Positions 29,694 through 40,449 of a stretch of 64,000 bases of DNA are shown piece after piece; within the stretch, counting starts at the first letter, position 1; the number at the start of each line of letters is the position of its first letter. A program made the position numbers and the translations under genes. Source of the stretch: Bartonella sp. AU18XJBT (GTDB lineage Bacteria > Pseudomonadota > Alphaproteobacteria > Rhizobiales > Rhizobiaceae); NCBI RefSeq assembly GCF_028618595.1, contig NZ_JAQITE010000005.1, positions 1 through 64,000 on the forward strand. The letters are read 5' to 3'. Below the pieces are notes generated by a model. That model was not told the origin of the DNA. It saw only the letters and a program-made list of their open reading frames with translations, and ran no database searches.

Positions 29694-31601
29694 TTATCCT
29701 GTTCGAATCTCGCGGTCCAAAGCTGTAAAAACCGTGTTGACAATGCCCATAGCATCAAGCCCGATAGTTGAGAGAATTTTTTCTGGTGAACCGTGATTCA
29801 AATATTCATCAGGAAGTTTTAGTGTACGAGCTTTCAAACCATGCTCTAAGAGCCCTTCTTGTGCTAAAAATTGTAATAAATGCGCTCCAAATCCACCGAT
29901 TGCCCCTTCTTCAATTGTCACCAATACTTCATGCTCACGTGCTAAACGACGCATTAAATCCTTATCCAAAGGTTTTGCAAACCGTGCATCTGCAACCGTT
30001 GTCGATAACCCTTTAGCCCCCAACCTATCAGCAGCTCGCAACACTTCTGACATTCGTGTTCCAAAACAAACCAGAGCAATCCTATTTCCTTCACGCAGAA
30101 CACGTCCTTTTCCAATCTCTAATATCTCACCACGTTGCGGTAAATCTATACCAATACCTTCACCACGTGGATAACGAAAAGAAATGGGGCCTTGATCATA
30201 AGCTGCAGCTGTACGCACCATATGCATCAGTTCAAGTTCATCTGAAGGCGCCATAACAACAAACTCAGGAAGCGTGGACAAAAAAACAATATCAAAACTG
30301 CCAGCGTGCGTTGCACCATCTGCCCCCACAAAACCTGCGCGATCAATGGCAAAACGTACCGGTAATTTTTGAATTGATACATCATGAATAATTTGATCAT
30401 AAGCACGCTGTAAAAAAGTAGAATAAATTGCAACAAAAGGCTTATACCCTTCACAAGCAAGTCCTGCCGCAAAAGTTACGGCATGTTGCTCAGCAATCCC
30501 AACATCAAACATCTTTTCAGGAAATTTTTCTGCAAAAGCATCAAGTCCTGTCCCTGTTGGCATCGCTGCCGTTATGCCAACAATCTTATCATCATGGCAG
30601 GCTTCTTCTATTAAAGCTTTAGAAAATACCTTAGTATAGGGTAAAATATTACTTGATACTTTAACCTGTTTTCCTGTCGTGACATCAAAACGATTAACAC
30701 CATGATATTTATCAGACGAGGCCTCTGCAGGTGGATATCCCTTTCCCTTATGGGTTACAACATGCACCAAAACAGGACCATTAGGATATTCACGAACATT
30801 TTTAAAAACAGGCAATAAATGCCCCAAATTGTGCCCATCTATGGGTCCAACATAATAAAAGCCAAGCTCATCAAATAAAGTTCCCCCAACCAAAAGGCCA
30901 CGCGCAAATTCCTCTGAACGACGGGCCTTATCCAAAAAAAACTTTGGCAATTTTTCGCTCAACATCTTTACGCGTTCACGCAAATGACGGTAAGAAGGAC
31001 GAGATACTAATCGTGCAAGATGTGCACTCATAGCACCTGTAGGTGGTGCTATAGACATATCGTTATCATTAAGAACAACAATCAAGCGTGCATTCAAAGC
31101 ACCAGCGTTGTTCATTGCTTCATAAGCCATGCCCGCAGACATTGCACCATCACCAATGACAGTTATGATATTGCGTCTTGTCTCTGCTTTCAAAGCACTT
31201 GCCACCGCCATGCCAAGCCCCGCTGAAATAGAAGTAGACGAATGCCCCGCTCCAAATGGATCATACACACTCTCTGAACGTTTTGTAAAACCCGACAATC
31301 CGCCCTCTTGACGTAATGTGCGAATTTTTTCTCTACGCCCCGTTAAAATCTTGTGTGGATAGGTTTGATGACCAACATCCCAAATAATCCTATCCTCTGG
31401 TGTATTAAAAATATAATGTAATGCAACAGTGAGCTCAACAACACCAAGTCCCGCTCCAAGATGACCACCTGTTACAGAAACTGCATCAATTGTTTCGGTC
31501 CGCAACTCATCAGCCAACTGTACCAAATCAGACTCAGGCAATGCCCGCAAATCTTGCGGAAAACAAACACGGTCAAGCAATGGTGTTAAGACCTGAGACA
31601 A
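29694..31601 (-). CDS. dxs: 1-deoxy-D-xylulose-5-phosphate synthase
   Basis: A thiamine-diphosphate enzyme condensing pyruvate and glyceraldehyde-3-phosphate, the entry step of the MEP isoprenoid pathway. The 635 residues fit the family. Visible features are the early His loop [18 protein letters not shown] near 71, the TPP motif [18 protein letters not shown] near 150, the KGKGYPPAE loop near 288 and the catalytic Glu region [18 protein letters not shown] near 367. The start appears to be TTG with AGGA seven bases upstream. The xseB-dxs-tlyA order is conserved in alphaproteobacteria. Confidence 0.97.
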   Translation of the reverse strand: MSQVLTPLLDRVCFPQDLRALPESDLVQLADELRTETIDAVSVTGGHLGAGLGVVELTVALHYIFNTPEDRIIWDVGHQTYPHKILTGRREKIRTLRQEGGLSGFTKRSESVYDPFGAGHSSTSISAGLGMAVASALKAETRRNIITVIGDGAMSAGMAYEAMNNAGALNARLIVVLNDNDMSIAPPTGAMSAHLARLVSRPSYRHLRERVKMLSEKLPKFFLDKARRSEEFARGLLVGGTLFDELGFYYVGPIDGHNLGHLLPVFKNVREYPNGPVLVHVVTHKGKGYPPAEASSDKYHGVNRFDVTTGKQVKVSSNILPYTKVFSKALIEEACHDDKIVGITAAMPTGTGLDAFAEKFPEKMFDVGIAEQHAVTFAAGLACEGYKPFVAIYSTFLQRAYDQIIHDVSIQKLPVRFAIDRAGFVGADGATHAGSFDIVFLSTLPEFVVMAPSDELELMHMVRTAAAYDQGPISFRYPRGEGIGIDLPQRGEILEIGKGRVLREGNRIALVCFGTRMSEVLRAADRLGAKGLSTTVADARFAKPLDKDLMRRLAREHEVLVTIEEGAIGGFGAHLLQFLAQEGLLEHGLKARTLKLPDEYLNHGSPEKILSTIGLDAMGIVNTVFTALDREIRTG

Positions 31602-31838
31602 AAAAAATCCTTTCTATTATCTTAACTCAAGAAAACGCAACGATAAAAATATATTTTCTCTACTCTTATTTACAGTTTTGCATCTTTTTTACTAAAAAAT
31701 GCTCTTTTCTATTTGGTATGAGGTATAATTCCCTTATTTTTAATTATTTTATAAAAAAGAAATCAATAAATTTAATTTTCTATAAAAAAGGCTATTATAT
31801 CTCCTATTTTCACAATAAATATCCAAAAAAATTTAATG

Positions 31839-32093
31839 TCATTTAGCATCAAGTGGTTCTACTCCTTCGGGAGAACCTTCTTCTGAAAGCTGGATTTTTT
31901 CAACTTTAGCTTCAGCAACTCTTAAGAGTTTTTCACAATGCTTTTTAAGCGCTTCACCACGTTCATAAATATCAATGGATTGTTCTAAAGGCACATCACC
32001 ACGTTCCAAATTTTCGACAATGACTTCAAGTTGCTTAAGCGCTTGCTCAAAGCTTAAGGTCGTAATATCCCCCTCTAGTATCTCTTTTTTCAT
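31839..32093 (-). CDS. xseB: Exodeoxyribonuclease VII small subunit
   Basis: An 84-residue helical protein that joins several copies to XseA to form the single-strand exonuclease VII. The hallmark [20 protein letters not shown] lies near residue 12, followed by [22 protein letters not shown] 32093 has a GAGG box and starts seven bases after the ribB stop; the open frame further upstream lies within ribB. A 237-base gap without signals separates it from dxs. Confidence 0.95.
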   Translation of the reverse strand: MKKEILEGDITTLSFEQALKQLEVIVENLERGDVPLEQSIDIYERGEALKKHCEKLLRVAEAKVEKIQLSEEGSPEGVEPLDAK

Positions 32094-32100
32094 ATGAACC

Positions 32101-33204
32101 TCAAAAAATATCTGTTCTGGATATACGAATTCCAAAACCTTCTAAACCTACATAATGATGCTCTTTAGCAGCATAAACAATAACAGAGCCTATTCCTAAA
32201 TATTTTAAAATTTGTGATCCTAAACCAATTTTGCGCCATTCTTCTTCGCGTTCAATCGCCTGCACATGGTTTTCTGAGCTGTCTCTTGCCATATTTTGAG
32301 TATCAATAGTTGATTGCATAACAGATCCTTTACGCAAATAAATAAATACGCCACGTTTTTCTTTTTCCATCATACGCCGCATCATCACCATGATATCTGA
32401 AAGTTGACAAAAAACGTCGTTTATAATATCTTCATGATGTAAAAGAACAGGAATATCCACACCCTCACGAACATCACCAAAAACAATTGCAATATGCTGA
32501 ATGACTTCCCAAGGGAGTTGATAACTTTGAATAATAGCGGGCCCTACAGATGTTTCAATAGGCATTTCTCCAACATGCTTGATCAATATTTCCTTACGTT
32601 GGCGATAAGCAATTAAATCTGCAACCGTTATAATATGCAACTGATGTTCTTGTGCAAATTTCATAATCTGATCGCCATGTTTAACGCTTCCATCATCATT
32701 GACCAACTCACCAATAACACCAACGGGTGGCAAACCAGCTAATTTACATAAATCAACAGCCGCCTCCGTGTGACCTGAACGCATGAGCACCCCTCCTTCA
32801 TGCGCAATCAAAGGAAAAATATGTCCTGGACGAACAAAATCATCCGCGCTTGCATTTGAATTAGCAAGATTACGAACTGCCAATGTGCGGTCATGTGCGG
32901 AAATACCGGTCGTTATCCCATGTTTAAAATCCACAGTAACCGTAAATTGCGTCCCATGTGCAGAGTTATTATCTGGTACCATAGGAGCAAGATTAAACCG
33001 TTGTGCTTCTTTTTTTGGCATAGGTGTGCACACAATACCTGTTGTGTGACGAAGAATAAACGCCATCTTTTCTTCTGTACAATGCGCTGCAGCAACAGTT
33101 AAATCACCCTCATTTTCACGGTCATTATCATCTGTCACCACAACAATTTCACCGCGTTCAAAAGCTTTAAGTGCAGAAACAATTTTTTTTTCATCATATG
33201 CCAT
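32101..33204 (-). CDS. ribB: 3,4-dihydroxy-2-butanone-4-phosphate synthase with degenerate RibA-like tail
   Basis: Makes the four-carbon unit of riboflavin from ribulose-5-phosphate. The N-terminal RibB domain (1-200) is intact: [15 protein letters not shown] near 26, the Thr/His substrate sites in GIVCTPMP and [10 protein letters not shown], and [24 protein letters not shown] near 140. The C-terminal half (about 210-367) resembles GTP cyclohydrolase II in outline, but the three zinc cysteines of the usual SxxCxCG segment are missing and the sequence reads [14 protein letters not shown]. So cyclohydrolase activity is unlikely and a separate RibA would be needed. It sits between aroC and xseB. 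Confidence 0.93.
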   Translation of the reverse strand: MAYDEKKIVSALKAFERGEIVVVTDDNDRENEGDLTVAAAHCTEEKMAFILRHTTGIVCTPMPKKEAQRFNLAPMVPDNNSAHGTQFTVTVDFKHGITTGISAHDRTLAVRNLANSNASADDFVRPGHIFPLIAHEGGVLMRSGHTEAAVDLCKLAGLPPVGVIGELVNDDGSVKHGDQIMKFAQEHQLHIITVADLIAYRQRKEILIKHVGEMPIETSVGPAIIQSYQLPWEVIQHIAIVFGDVREGVDIPVLLHHEDIINDVFCQLSDIMVMMRRMMEKEKRGVFIYLRKGSVMQSTIDTQNMARDSSENHVQAIEREEEWRKIGLGSQILKYLGIGSVIVYAAKEHHYVGLEGFGIRISRTDIF

Positions 33205-33219
33205 TGTTCACCTTTTCAA

Positions 33220-34308
33220 TCACCCAACTTGACCGCGATGTCTTAGATAATGATCAGCAATAGCACAAGCAACCATCGCTTCACCAACAGGAACGGCACG
33301 AATCCCCACACATGGATCATGACGTCCCTTCGTTACAACGTTTACATCATTACCATCAACATCAATTGAACGACGAGGCGTTAAAATTGATGAAGTAGGC
33401 TTTACAGCAAAACGTGCAACTATCGGCTGCCCACTCGATATTCCCCCTAAAATACCACCAGCATGATTGGATAAAAAAAGTGGTTTTCCATCATTTCCCA
33501 TTCGCATTTCATCAGCATTTTCTTCTCCCCTCAGGCGGGCTGCCGCAAAACCATCACCAATTTCCACACCTTTTACCGCATTAATCGACATAAGTAACGA
33601 AGCAATATCTTGATCAAGCTTTGCGTAAATAGGGGCTCCTAAACCTGCCGGAACATTTTCTGCAATGATCTCAATAACCGCACCAACAGATGTTCCCTCT
33701 TTACGGAGTTTACTGATATAATCACTAAAAATGGGAACCATCTCTGCATCAGCTGTAAAAAAAGGATTATTATCAACCTCTGACCAATCCCAACGATCAC
33801 GATTAATATTATGAGGACCAATTGCTATCACTGCTCCTCGTACAATCAATCCAGGAACGATTTTACGAGCAAAGGCACCAGCTGCAACACGTGCTACCGT
33901 CTCCCGTGCCGAAGAACGTCCCCCGCCTCGAAAATCACGAATGCCATATTTAGTATCGTAAGTATAATCCGCATGTCCTGGACGATACTGATGAGCAATC
34001 GAGCTATAATCCTTCGAACGCTGATCTCTATTTCGAATCAACAGAGAAATTGGTGTACCTGTTGTCACCAATGTTGTCCCATCGTCTTGAACAACAACTC
34101 CTGAAAGGACCTCTACTTCATCTGGTTCTCGGCGCTGTGTTGTATACTTTGATTGTCCTGGTTTGCGTTTATCAAGATAAGCTTGAACTTCTGCAAGAGT
34201 AAAAATAATTCCAGGTGGACAACCATCAATGACACAACCAAGAGCAGCACCATGACTTTCACCCCAAGTTGTTACACGAAACAAATGACCAAATGTATTA
34301 TGCGACAT
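33220..34308 (-). CDS. aroC: Chorismate synthase
   Basis: Converts EPSP to chorismate using reduced FMN, the last common step of aromatic biosynthesis. The 362 residues fit well. Family signatures are [20 protein letters not shown] near residue 9, the central [18 protein letters not shown] near 96, the [20 protein letters not shown] block near 124 and the C-terminal [19 protein letters not shown] near 330. It follows fabI by 147 bases and precedes ribB by 15 bases on the same strand. Confidence 0.97.
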   Translation of the reverse strand: MSHNTFGHLFRVTTWGESHGAALGCVIDGCPPGIIFTLAEVQAYLDKRKPGQSKYTTQRREPDEVEVLSGVVVQDDGTTLVTTGTPISLLIRNRDQRSKDYSSIAHQYRPGHADYTYDTKYGIRDFRGGGRSSARETVARVAAGAFARKIVPGLIVRGAVIAIGPHNINRDRWDWSEVDNNPFFTADAEMVPIFSDYISKLRKEGTSVGAVIEIIAENVPAGLGAPIYAKLDQDIASLLMSINAVKGVEIGDGFAAARLRGEENADEMRMGNDGKPLFLSNHAGGILGGISSGQPIVARFAVKPTSSILTPRRSIDVDGNDVNVVTKGRHDPCVGIRAVPVGEAMVACAIADHYLRHRGQVG

Positions 34309-34455
34309 GAAAAAAGATCCGTTTCTCTGTCAAATATTACAACGACAACGTATGTTGTGTGCTATACACAAGGTAGCTCTTTGCGCCCAAATACTCTTAG
34401 CTACTTTAAATTTGGTCAAATTACGGCTATCCAATAAAATCCTATAAACCAAACT

Positions 34456-35274
34456 TTATTCTTTAACGACAGAAATGTCTGGTGCATCAACTGCTTTCAT
34501 ACCTATAATATTATAACCCGAATCGACATGATGGACTTCACCGGTAACAGAACGAGACAAATCTGAAAGAAAATAAAGCGCAGAATCACCAACCTCTTCA
34601 ATTGTTACCGTACGACGTAATGGAGCATTATATTCATTCCATTTTAAAATATAACGAAAATCACCAATACCAGAAGCCGCTAACGTTTTAATTGGTCCCG
34701 CAGATATAGCATTAACACGAATATTTTGAGGACCTAAATCTACCGCTAAATATTTCACGCTCGCTTCAAGAGCTGCTTTGGCAACCCCCATTACATTATA
34801 ATTTGGAACGACCTTTTCTGCTCCATAATAGGTCAGTGTCAAGATTGAACCACCATCTAGCATCAATTTTTCTGCACGCTTCGTTAGGGCTGTTAGGGAA
34901 TAAACGGAAATATTCATGGTCATCATAAAATTTGATTCGCTTATATCGATATAACGACCACTTAATTCATCTTTATCGGAAAAACCAATAGCATGAACTA
35001 AAAAATCGAGTTTCCCCCATTTCTTCTCTATTTCTCTAAAGACCGTATCAATAGAGTCACTATCAGAAACATCACAATGTCCACACACAAACCCCTTTAA
35101 TTCTTCAGCCAAAGGCTCAACACGCTTTTTCATTGCTTCACCCTGATAGGTAAAAGCAAGCTCTGCCCCTGCGCCACTTGCCGCTTTAGCGATTCCCCAA
35201 GCGATGGAGCGATTATTGGCCAACCCCAAAATTAAACCACGCTTACCATACAACAAACCATTACCCTTAGCCAT
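34456..35274 (-). CDS. fabI: Enoyl-[acyl-carrier-protein] reductase (NADH)
   Basis: Reduces trans-2-enoyl-ACP in fatty acid elongation. The 272-residue short-chain dehydrogenase fold begins with GLILGLANNRSIAWGIAKA near residue 11 (NAD binding). The FabI-type catalytic Tyr-x6-Lys is in TYYGAEKVVPNYNVMGVAKA near 150. A typical tail covers the substrate loop (ISAGPIKTLAASGI). The start is the second codon pair's ATG at 35274; a GTG two codons upstream is also open. It belongs to a minus-strand run with aroC and ribB. Confidence 0.96.
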   Translation of the reverse strand: MAKGNGLLYGKRGLILGLANNRSIAWGIAKAASGAGAELAFTYQGEAMKKRVEPLAEELKGFVCGHCDVSDSDSIDTVFREIEKKWGKLDFLVHAIGFSDKDELSGRYIDISESNFMMTMNISVYSLTALTKRAEKLMLDGGSILTLTYYGAEKVVPNYNVMGVAKAALEASVKYLAVDLGPQNIRVNAISAGPIKTLAASGIGDFRYILKWNEYNAPLRRTVTIEEVGDSALYFLSDLSRSVTGEVHHVDSGYNIIGMKAVDAPDISVVKE

Positions 35275-35402
35275 CAGCACTGCCCCATTGTTACTTAAAA
35301 TTAATATTATTCACCTGCCTATGACACAGGTCAACTTTTTCTTCAAGCAATTGGTTTAAAATCAAACAAAAACGACGCTTTTATATATAAAAAATTTAAA
35401 AA

Positions 35403-36305
35403 TTAATCTTGTTGCATTTGCAAAAACTGTTCTAGCGCGGCATTTTCACCTTCCGGCAACATAATGCGAACATGCACATAAAGATCATCTCTTGTGCCAT
35501 TTTTTAAACGGAGCCCTTTCCCTTTCAACCGTAAAACGCGATCAGAACTTGACCAAGCAGGAATCGTTAAAACTACACGTCCCTCCAAAGTCTCAACTTC
35601 TTCTTTTGCTCCCAAAACAGCATGTTTAAGAGAAACTGGTAAATCAAGATGGAGTGCTCTTCCTTCAACCCGAAAACGAGGATGTTTTTGAATCTGAATG
35701 GTTATCAACGCATCTCCTGCTTGCCCGTGAGGTACCTCTTCTCCCTGACCTTTTAAACGAATAGTCTGTCCGTCTTCAATATAATCTGGAAGTTTAATTT
35801 TTAACTTTTTCCCATTTGGAAAAACAGCCTCCACCTTTTCTGCGCCAACCATCTGCTCTAATGTTATGGCAAGATTAGCACGAACATGTGCTCCTTGTTG
35901 GGGACGGTTATAGTGTGTGGAATTCGAAAAGCTACCGCCTCCTCCAAACAGATCCCGAAAAATATCACTCGCATCAAAACCTGCACCACCTGAAGAGGAA
36001 AAATCAAATCCCTTTGCTCTTCCTGAAAAGGGATTTTGTTTATTGCTAAAATTTTCACCAGCACCATAGGCTTGATAAAGCGGTTTTCCTTCCATATCAA
36101 TTTCACCGCGGTCAAATTGTGCCTTTTTATCTTTATCACCTATAATTTCATAGGCTTGATTAATTTCAGCAAATTTTTCTTTAGCCTTTGTATCATCTTT
36201 ATTATGGTCTGGATGATACTTCTTTGCTAATCTTCTAAATGCCGATTTAATCTCTTGCGATTTTGCGGTACGTGTCACACCCAGAATCGCGTAGGGATCA
36301 CGCAT
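35403..36305 (-). CDS. DnaJ-class chaperone of the CbpA type
   Basis: A 300-residue J-domain co-chaperone. The J domain spans residues 2-68 with HPD in [11 protein letters not shown] near 32. A Gly/Phe-rich linker follows (about 85-130), then the two beta-sandwich substrate domains characteristic of DnaJ C-termini ([36 protein letters not shown]). The zinc-finger CxxCxGxG repeats of true DnaJ are absent, making it CbpA-like. It would stimulate DnaK. It is divergent from pdxH. Confidence 0.92.
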   Translation of the reverse strand: MRDPYAILGVTRTAKSQEIKSAFRRLAKKYHPDHNKDDTKAKEKFAEINQAYEIIGDKDKKAQFDRGEIDMEGKPLYQAYGAGENFSNKQNPFSGRAKGFDFSSSGGAGFDASDIFRDLFGGGGSFSNSTHYNRPQQGAHVRANLAITLEQMVGAEKVEAVFPNGKKLKIKLPDYIEDGQTIRLKGQGEEVPHGQAGDALITIQIQKHPRFRVEGRALHLDLPVSLKHAVLGAKEEVETLEGRVVLTIPAWSSSDRVLRLKGKGLRLKNGTRDDLYVHVRIMLPEGENAALEQFLQMQQD

Positions 36306-36629
36306 ATTGCCCTCTTTTCAATTTTTTCGTTTTCAAAATATCAACTGATACGTTGTTCAATATCCTTTATAGCTTTATCTGTCTATTCTAGAGAATAATT
36401 TCTTCTTTTCTCTTTATATGTCTATCAATAAACTAAAATACCAGATAAAATGAGATATTTATTTAATATCACTCATTGTATTCTATGCTAAAGTAAAAAT
36501 AATTAAACTGCCATAGGAATACACGATAGCATTGTTTTTTTGAAAATGAGAAAAAATGGTATTTAACTTCTTGATGATAAAATAAATAAGAAAATGCCTC
36601 ACCCATGCTCACTGATATTTGGAGAAGCT
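36306..36629. other. Divergent spacer between the J-protein gene and pdxH
   Basis: About 320 AT-rich bases holding promoters for both genes. I see no clear operator or heat-shock inverted repeat (no CIRCE-like arms) and no gene other than a short open extension of pdxH (from 36594). Confidence 0.4.
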
Positions 36630-37253
36630 ATGAGCAACAAAATACCAACAGATGATCATTTTATGCAAATGCAAAAACCTTTTGAACTTTTCGCACAGTG
36701 GCTTGAAGAAGCAACGATAAGTGAAATAAATGATCCGAATGCTATGGCATTAGCAACAGTTGACGAAACAGGACTCCCTAATGTTCGTATGGTTCTCCTC
36801 AAAGACTACAGTCCCCAAGGCTTCGTCTTCTATACCAATTATGAAAGCTGTAAAGGACAAGAAATTTTAAAATCAATGAAAGCATCCTTGGGTTTTCATT
36901 GGAAATCGCTCCGTCGTCAGATCAGAATTAGAGGAATTGTTGAAAAAGTAAGCCAACAGGAAGCCGATGCCTATTTCCAATCGCGACCACGCGGTAGTCG
37001 AATTGGTGCATGGGCATCTAAGCAATCTCAGCCTTTAGACAATCGTTTTGTGCTTGAAAAAGCAATTGCTCAATATACTGCGCGTTATGCTCTAGGCAAT
37101 ATTCCACGACCACCTTATTGGTCTGGATTTCGTGTTAAACCCCTTTCTATAGAGTTCTGGTGCGATCGCCCATTTCGTTTACATGATCGTCTGCTTTTTA
37201 CACGCGATTGTGTTGAACATAGCGATTGGAAAAGACAAAAACTTTATCCCTGA
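36630..37253 (+). CDS. pdxH: Pyridoxamine 5'-phosphate oxidase
   Basis: An FMN enzyme oxidising pyridoxamine/pyridoxine phosphate to PLP, the cofactor of threonine synthase and many others. With ATG 36630 (GGAGAAGCT box) it has 207 residues, the usual size. Signatures are [20 protein letters not shown] near 31, [20 protein letters not shown] near 87, the [16 protein letters not shown] motif near 116 and the C-terminal [11 protein letters not shown] with [12 protein letters not shown]. The frame extends upstream to 36594 without conservation. Confidence 0.96.
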   Translation: MSNKIPTDDHFMQMQKPFELFAQWLEEATISEINDPNAMALATVDETGLPNVRMVLLKDYSPQGFVFYTNYESCKGQEILKSMKASLGFHWKSLRRQIRIRGIVEKVSQQEADAYFQSRPRGSRIGAWASKQSQPLDNRFVLEKAIAQYTARYALGNIPRPPYWSGFRVKPLSIEFWCDRPFRLHDRLLFTRDCVEHSDWKRQKLYP

Positions 37254-37484
37254 CCCTGCAAACTTCATCGTTATGAAAACTTTGTTTTTCCAACACAAAT
37301 ATTTTCTATTTGAAAAATTCTAAAAGAAGATGATTTATTTTATTTAAATAGAAGGATTTCATTTTCACTGTAACAGTTGATTGGTAATATTTTCTACCGT
37401 ATCGCTTAAAGCGAGATTAGCAACAAACTTATTTAAAAGAAAATACTGTATTCAGCAGAAACTATAGTTTTAGCTAACTTATTT

Positions 37485-38489
37485 TTAGACAGCAGGATAA
37501 AATATCGTCCATATACCCCCACATACTAAACCAGCAAAAATCACAAAACCAATAAGCGAATTAGATTTGAAAAGCCTAAGGCATTGTGAACTGTCATCTA
37601 TATCAATGACTTTAATTTGAATAAACATATGGATACTTGCAACAAAAATCCCCAAAAAGCTCAGAAGGGGAACTTGTGCCAAATAAAATGCTAGACTAAC
37701 GAACACCACAAAACCACTATACAAAAATACTAAAGCACGTTTGGTTCCTTTACCAAAGAGAAGAGCCGTAGAACGGACACCAACAGTGGCGTCATCTTCT
37801 TTATCTTGATGTGCGTAGATTGTGTCGTATCCTATGGTCCACAAGATTGATCCCACATAAAGCAAGACTGGTGCCCAGCTTAAACTTCCAAAGACAACAG
37901 CCCATCCCATTAATGCCCCCCAATTAAATGCAACGCCTAAAAAAAACTGCGGCCAATATGTTACGCGTTTCATAAAAGGATAAAATGCAACAGCTATCAA
38001 TGACGAGATACCTAGAAAAAAACTAAACCTATTAAATTGTGATAAAACGCCTAAACCAACTAAACATTGTACAAGTATAAAAACTCTTGCTTGAAACCGA
38101 CTCACATGACCTGTCGGCAATGGGCGAGAACGTGTCCTTTCTACCTGAGCATCAATTTTATGGTCAATAAGATCATTCCAAGTACATCCGGCCCCTCGCA
38201 TAGCAATAGATCCCAGAAAAAAAAGAAAAAGATACCAAACCCAATGAAGAAACATTGATAAAAGAGTATCGTAATGCATGTTATAAGAGAAAAAAGCCAT
38301 TGTTGTTGACCAAAAACAAGGCCACATCAATAATTGCCATCCAATAGGCCGATCCCAACGCGCTAATTGCGCATAAAACCATAAAGAACAGGGAAGGAAA
38401 TTGTAGACCCATTGTTTGGAAGATGCATCCATAACCCGTCCTTGGCTATCATAGGACTGAACATGCGCGATATTTTTATGTTTTTTCAT
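37485..38489 (-). CDS. ubiA: 4-hydroxybenzoate polyprenyltransferase
   Basis: A membrane prenyltransferase (eight to nine helices) that attaches the polyprenyl tail to 4-hydroxybenzoate in ubiquinone synthesis. The first aspartate motif NDLIDHKIDAQVERTRSRP lies near residue 110, and the second, YDTIYAHQDKEDD, near 224. DRPIGWQLLMWPCFWS near 48 is a typical N-terminal block. The chain donor is probably made by the polyprenyl synthase at 49723. ATG 38489 is favoured over TTG 38492. It is divergent from purD across 90 bases. Confidence 0.95.
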   Translation of the reverse strand: MKKHKNIAHVQSYDSQGRVMDASSKQWVYNFLPCSLWFYAQLARWDRPIGWQLLMWPCFWSTTMAFFSYNMHYDTLLSMFLHWVWYLFLFFLGSIAMRGAGCTWNDLIDHKIDAQVERTRSRPLPTGHVSRFQARVFILVQCLVGLGVLSQFNRFSFFLGISSLIAVAFYPFMKRVTYWPQFFLGVAFNWGALMGWAVVFGSLSWAPVLLYVGSILWTIGYDTIYAHQDKEDDATVGVRSTALLFGKGTKRALVFLYSGFVVFVSLAFYLAQVPLLSFLGIFVASIHMFIQIKVIDIDDSSQCLRLFKSNSLIGFVIFAGLVCGGIWTIFYPAV

Positions 38490-38579
38490 CAAATGATTTA
38501 CCTTTGGTCTTGCGATAGAGACATTTCATTCTTATGAGAAGGAGATGAGATTAATCATCTTTTATGAGAGGAGCAAGCA

Positions 38580-39854
38580 ATGAATATTCTTCTTATTGGC
38601 TCAGGTGGACGAGAACATGCTTTAGCATGGAAAATAGCTGCATCACCACTTCTAACAAAGTTATATTGTGCTCCTGGAAATCCTGCAACAACAGAATTTG
38701 GTGAAAATATTAATTTAAACATTGATGACCATCCCCTTGTTATTGATTTTTGTAAAGCACACTCTATTGATCTTGTGATTGTAGGACCAGAAGCACCATT
38801 GGTTGCGGGTATAACAGACTCTCTTAATAGCGCTAACATCTGTGTATTTGGTCCTACTCAAAAAGCTGCTCAACTAGAAGGTTCAAAAGCTTTTACGAAA
38901 GATTTATGTCGTAAGAATAACATTCCTACAGGAAGTTACCAATGCTTTAATGATGCCTCTAAAGCTAAAGCTTACATTCATCAACAAGGTGTTCCCATTG
39001 TTATTAAAGCTGATGGCTTAGCAGCTGGCAAAGGTGTCGTGGTTGCAACAACTATGGAAGAAGCATTTAACGCAGTCGATGCCTGCTTCAAATGTGCATT
39101 TGGAGATGCAGGAAATAAAATTGTTGTAGAATCTTTTCTTGAAGGTGAAGAAGCAAGCTTCTTCTGCCTTTGTGATGGTAAAATTGCTCTTCCTTTTGGA
39201 TCTGCTCAAGATCATAAACGTGTAGGTGATGGGGATATTGGAGCAAACACCGGTGGGATGGGTGCTTATTCACCAGCGCCCATCATGACCCAAGAAATAG
39301 TGAATCGTACCCTTAAAGAAATTGTTGAACCAGCTTTAAAAAGCATGAAAGAAATGGGCGCCCCCTTTAAAGGTATTCTCTTCGTCGGATTAATGATAAC
39401 GCAAAAAGGACCAGAATTAATTGAATTTAACGTACGATTCGGTGATCCTGAATGTCAAGTTCTAATGATGCGTCTCAAAGATGACATTTTGCCAATTTTT
39501 CTTGCTGCAGCTCAAGGAAAACTTGAAAATAAGCCTCTTCGGTGGTCTAAAAAAACTGCTCTCACCGTTGTTATGGCTGCCAATGGTTATCCAGACTCTC
39601 CCCAAAAAGGTACTGTCATCCGTAACGTTGATAAAGTAAACACTCTTCCCGATGTGAAAGTTTTTCAAGCTGGTACAGTATTGCGTGATGGAGAACTCAT
39701 TGCAAATGGTGGACGTGTTCTCAACATAACAGCAACAGGAAACACGATTACGCATGCACAAAAACGTGCTTATGAAGCTGTTGATTGTATTGATTGGCCA
39801 GAAGGTTTTGTTCGGCGTGATATCGGATGGAGAGCCATTGCGCGAGAAAACTAA
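38580..39854 (+). CDS. purD: Phosphoribosylamine-glycine ligase
   Basis: ATP-grasp enzyme of step two of purine synthesis, joining glycine to phosphoribosylamine. The 424 residues show the N-terminal [20 protein letters not shown], the ATP-binding [17 protein letters not shown] near 140, the metal site [16 protein letters not shown] near 285 and a typical C-terminal lid. ATG follows GAGGAG. The integrase island begins about 400 bases downstream, but there is no tRNA at the junction. Confidence 0.97.
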   Translation: MNILLIGSGGREHALAWKIAASPLLTKLYCAPGNPATTEFGENINLNIDDHPLVIDFCKAHSIDLVIVGPEAPLVAGITDSLNSANICVFGPTQKAAQLEGSKAFTKDLCRKNNIPTGSYQCFNDASKAKAYIHQQGVPIVIKADGLAAGKGVVVATTMEEAFNAVDACFKCAFGDAGNKIVVESFLEGEEASFFCLCDGKIALPFGSAQDHKRVGDGDIGANTGGMGAYSPAPIMTQEIVNRTLKEIVEPALKSMKEMGAPFKGILFVGLMITQKGPELIEFNVRFGDPECQVLMMRLKDDILPIFLAAAQGKLENKPLRWSKKTALTVVMAANGYPDSPQKGTVIRNVDKVNTLPDVKVFQAGTVLRDGELIANGGRVLNITATGNTITHAQKRAYEAVDCIDWPEGFVRRDIGWRAIAREN

Positions 39855-40449
39855 ATCCTTTGAATATTCTTTTTTACGATTTGATTATTTTATATAAGAG
39901 CATAGTATAAAAATTTTCTCACTGTTTTACGTTGATCATAATTTTGAAAAAATGAGTGCTTTCCTTTGAACAATCAAATATTGTAAATAGGATAACTACT
40001 CATAATAAAATAGGAAAATTTTCTGAATATGATACTGTCATATAAACTGATCATTTTACTGTTTTATTTACTTTAAACGCATTTTCTCATCATTTTTATG
40101 AACGCTTTCTTTCTTATAAAATCTTGACGAAAAACATATATATTATCATTTCTTTTATTTATCGCGTTTTTAATGAAATTCCGCTTTTACGAAAAATAAA
40201 ATGCCCCCAAAAGATACTGATGTTATTTACGTACAGATTCTTAAACAATATCTCTCATGCTCGTCACTCGCATTACAAAGCATTGATTTATAATGATAAT
40301 TCACTGTTTTGTATGTTGAATGAGAGTCTCGAATATCGTAAGATTCTCTCATTTCAAAGCTGTTTATGTTGAATCAACTAAAACCACTCATTTGCACATA
40401 ACAAGTGGGATAAGTGTGTGGATAAAATTTATATAAGAAAGGACTAAAA
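39855..40449. promoter_or_regulatory. Leader region of the intact integrase
   Basis: From about 40261 onward this segment is repeated in the relics elsewhere in the window, so it is the parent leader. It contains an imperfect inverted repeat, TGAGAGTCT (40321-40329) with AGATTCTCTCA (40341-40351), and a perfect DnaA-box-like TGTGGATAA at 40417-40425. The bases before 40261 match nothing I can see. No convincing promoter boxes are visible. Confidence 0.5.

Noticed and set aside
31490-31846. 118-codon plus-strand frame across the dxs start and spacer
   Set aside because: First part is antisense to dxs; remainder is AT-rich spacer with Phe/Lys/Ile-biased translation typical of non-coding sequence.
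40124-40372. 82-codon plus-strand frame upstream of the integrase
   Set aside because: It lies in the integrase leader, which is degenerate in every relic without any trace of a conserved reading frame, so it is probably not coding.
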